Source: Prorocentrum cordatum (Eukaryota; Sar; Dinophyceae; Prorocentrales; Prorocentraceae). From it: a stretch of DNA of 40,000 nucleotides. Under the pieces are notes generated by a model. That model had not been told where the DNA came from, did no database searches, and saw only the letters and a program-made list of their open reading frames with translations. Made by a program: the position numbers and the translations under genes. Shown one piece after another: positions 37,377 to 40,000 of the stretch; position 1 is the stretch's first letter, and every line of letters starts with the position of its first letter. The stretch lies in NCBI GenBank assembly GCA_963575745.1, contig CAUYUJ010020528.1, forward strand, positions 66,926-106,925, read 5' to 3'.

Positions 37377-37924
37377 GTGGAAAGACCTCGGGGTATGCCT
37401 CCTACTCCTCCTCCGACCTCGACTCCGGTGCCTCCTCTCGCCCCCTCCTCCGCCTCCGCCTCCTGTGCGGGTGGGCGCCGTCCAGACGATGTCGAGGATG
37501 CTCCCCGGGGACTGTTGCTGTCACCCCATCCCCTGGGTTCCCCGCTTCCTCCGTCTCGACCCGCCTCTGACCTTCCCCGCTGGTCTCCTCCCCCGTGCCT
37601 CCGCCGCCGCCGGCCCCCGTCGCGCTTCGCCCGAGGGTCCGCTTCTCGGAGGTCGTGGAGGGGCCAGACAGGCCTCAGGAAACCGTCGATGCTGCCGTGG
37701 CCTCCGCGTCTTTCCGCGGTGCAGAGCGCGCTCGTCGGGGCGCGCCGCCTTCGAGGGCGGACGCGGTGGCGCCGCTGGCCCCTCTGCCGCGCTCAGGGGA
37801 AGTCCCTCCCGAGAGCGCCAGGGGCCACGTCTTGTATGTCTCGGGGGATCTTGTTGGGCGCGGTCAGTGTGGGCTTTTTTCGGCTCGGACGGCGCGAGCC
37901 CAATTGTTTCGGGCGGGAATGTGA
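37377..37924 (+). pseudogene. Coding-like Pro-rich sequence, apparently frameshifted
   Basis: One frame (MPPTPPPTSTPVPPLAP from about 37395) gives a Pro/Ser-rich stretch with a short charged segment. Around 37590 the protein-like reading switches to another frame (VALRPRVRFSEVVEGPDRPQ, then ARGHVLYVSGDLVGRGQ), which ends at TGA 37922-37924. Its composition resembles N-terminal regions of retroelement proteins, but the family is not recognised. Confidence 0.3.
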
Positions 37925-38590
37925 CCCGAGGCGGCCCTTTTGAATAACCCTCAGAGGCAGTGGAGGAGGGGCAATTTGATGAAGGGCGTTCACCCCAAGG
38001 GTGGTAGGGCCCCCCCCCACCCATCCCTCGTTGACTTCAGGTCCAAGACGACGCTGTCCAGTGGCTGGGCCTGATATCCATATCCTGAGCCTTCGAGCTC
38101 CTTCGTGTTTCTGTTTTGTCTGGGGCCCGCGGTTGTCCGTTTTGCTCGGCCCTGGGTTTTCCCTCTCGGGTCCTTTCGGCGTGGCCGTGAGGCTTTGGCT
38201 GGCCTCTGGGCGTCCTGGGGACCCGGAGCGCTCTGTGCTCGATAGCGCGCTCTACACTTTGTCTGCCGCCCGCGTCCGACCCTGACCCCATCTCCGCGCG
38301 TCGCTCCATGGGCTCGCGACTCCATGCTACGATTTTCGCCTCACCCTCTCCCTCCCCCTCCTCGCCCATCCCCGCCACGGACGCTCCTCCCCTCGTGAGT
38401 CGCGGGTCTGGCGCGCCCACCAGCTCTCAGGGGACTGCCTTAAGCGACAGTCCAGCGAACCTACCGTCTGTGCACGGTGTGGCTGGACCCGTCCTCCCGC
38501 CCTCTTCCAACCTCCAGCCATATGAGCACACGTTGACCGTCATGCCACCGTTGCACCACCACCAACTTCCAGCCGTGTCCCTCATCGCTG
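37925..38590. other. Unassigned spacer
   Basis: This is non-repetitive, moderately GC-rich DNA with a C run at 38011-38020. No convincing gene or RNA was found. Confidence 0.4.
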
Positions 38591-38635
38591 CCACCGCCGC
38601 CGCCGTCGTCGACTTCGCTGTCGTCCTCGGCGTCG

Positions 38636-38672
<37 letters not shown>

Positions 38673-38700
38673 TGTCGCCGTTGTCGTCATCCTGTCGCTC
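38591..38700. repeat. (GTC)n tract
   Basis: GTC/GCC triplets, nearly pure between 38637 and 38672. Confidence 0.9.
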
Positions 38701-38859
38701 TCGTCGCCGCCCTCTCTGTCGCCATCCTGGCCGTCGTCGCCGTCGCCGCCGCCGCTGCCGCCGTCTTGTCGTCTTTCTCGGCGCCGTCGCCTTCGCCCGC
38801 GCCGTCGGCGACGCCGCCGTCGCCGTCGTTCCTGCTCCACCTCGCCATCATGTCGTCTG

Positions 38860-39033
38860 CGTCGTCCTCGTCGTTGCCGTCGTCGCACTCGCCGCCGTCC
38901 CTGCCGCCGCCGTCGACGCCGGCGACGAGGGTGATAGCGGCGACGCGCGGCGAGGCGCTGTTGGCCATGTACCGCGAGCGGCGGAGGAAGCTCGAGCTGT
39001 CGCTTGGCGCCCCCCGAGGCGAGGAGGGCGACG
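38860..39033 (+). CDS. Coding-like island, possible exon
   Basis: The frame containing TPATRVIAATRGEALLAMYR, followed by RRRKLELSLGAPRGEEGDD, reads as a charged helix between two triplet arrays, similar in character to the island at 11846-12031. Its boundaries are undefined and no family is recognised. Confidence 0.3.
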
Positions 39034-39452
<419 letters not shown>

Positions 39453-39469
39453 CTATCGTTGGAAGTCCA

Positions 39470-40000
39470 ATTATTCAGAGCTCGTACTTTTGGTGGTCCA
39501 ATGCCCACCGCGATATAACAGGCGTGGCATATGGGCACCCGAAGGGGGCGGGGACGCCCGGGGTGGGGACACTCCGGGATTCGCGCCCAGATGGTGGGGA
39601 TCTCCCTGGCAGTCTGCTTGTTCGGGCCCCCAGGCGCTTCTCCTTTGTGGTCCAATGCCCTGGCATCTGGGCAACCCGGGAGGGGGGACGCTCGGGGTGG
39701 GGACACTCCGGGCTTCGCGCCCAGATGGTGGGATTCTCCCTGGCAGTTTGCTTGTTCAGGCCCCCAGGCGCTTCTCCTTTGCGGTCCAATGCCCTGGCAT
39801 CTGGGCAACCCGGGGGGGAGGGGGGGGCGCCAGGGGCGGGGACACTCCAGGATTCGCGCTCAGAGTGTGGGGATGTCTCGGCCGGTCTGTTCTTTTTCCC
39901 TGCCTCCCCAGACTTTTCTTTGTTGGTGGTCTGATGCCCACCGCGATGTAGCAGGCGTGGCACTTGGGCACCCAAAGGGGTGGGGGGGGGATGTCCGAGG
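39470..40000. repeat. ~135-155 bp tandem repeat, running off the window edge
   Basis: GGTC(C/T)(A/G)ATGCCC anchors lie at 39494, 39649, 39783 and 39928. Shared internal motifs are GGGGACACTCC(G/A)GG, TTCGCGC(C/T)CAGA and CCCTGGCAGT(C/T)TGCTTGTTC. The first and fourth units share CACCGCGAT(A/G)TA(A/G)CAGGCGTGGCA, whereas the middle two share CTGGCATCTGGGCAACCCGG. This hints at an alternating higher-order arrangement. Confidence 0.85.

Overview
The window looks like nuclear DNA of a dinoflagellate. It is GC-rich and dominated by triplet and minisatellite arrays. Its only clear protein families are retroelement proteins of the kind abundant in dinoflagellate genomes, plus one orphan helicase terminus. 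No rRNA, tRNA, intact spliced leader, CRISPR or bacterial operon was seen. The species cannot be named from the sequence; the lineage is inferred from the protein families and repeat style.

Layout. Positions 1-4490 hold a 12-bp GGGTCGCG minisatellite and a 3.8-kb imperfect (GAT)n array with a ~470-500 bp higher-order unit. A composite repeat follows at 4496-5492: a GGA tract, a ~330 bp head, six ~82-bp subrepeats and an AGGCGAAACGCC tail. A second, diverged copy lies inverted at 29445-30345. Between 5500 and 15500 are GGA, CGT/GTT, GAC/GGC, TCC and GTGGCCCC arrays, a 283-bp tandem duplication and a few short coding-like islands with no recognisable function.

The centrepiece is an apparently complete tyrosine-recombinase (DIRS/Ngaro/PAT-like) retrotransposon at 15894-22125. 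It has split direct repeats in the order A1, coding region, B1-A2, B2. A1 and A2 are identical over 64 bp; B1 and B2 match at 95 of 98 positions. It sits inside a (CAT)n tract with the same array type on both sides. It encodes a small Cys-rich membrane protein, a gag-like protein, and a 1406-codon frame carrying reverse transcriptase and RNase H at the start and a methyltransferase-like domain at the end. The tyrosine recombinase is encoded in a different frame overlapping the middle of that long frame. The three ORFs are joined by TGATG and ATGA stop/start overlaps.

From 22195 to 24600 a ~160-bp repeat array is split by a 1.25-kb, almost purely purine triplet block. It abuts a 110-codon terminal fragment of an SF1 (PIF1/RecD-like) helicase ending at 25003. 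Uncharacterised, partly broken coding-like DNA runs to about 28.3 kb, followed by a 0.9-kb AGCAT pentanucleotide array bracketed by CCTAGG-rich motifs.

From 31750 to about 36960 lies a decayed LINE. ORF1, with a RanBP2-type zinc finger and coiled coil, is still open. The endonuclease, reverse transcriptase, zinc-ribbon and RNase H segments are spread over shifting frames with an internal stop. The right end (37.3-40 kb) has weak coding-like islands, (GTC)n/(GTCGGC)n arrays and a ~135-155 bp tandem repeat running off the edge.
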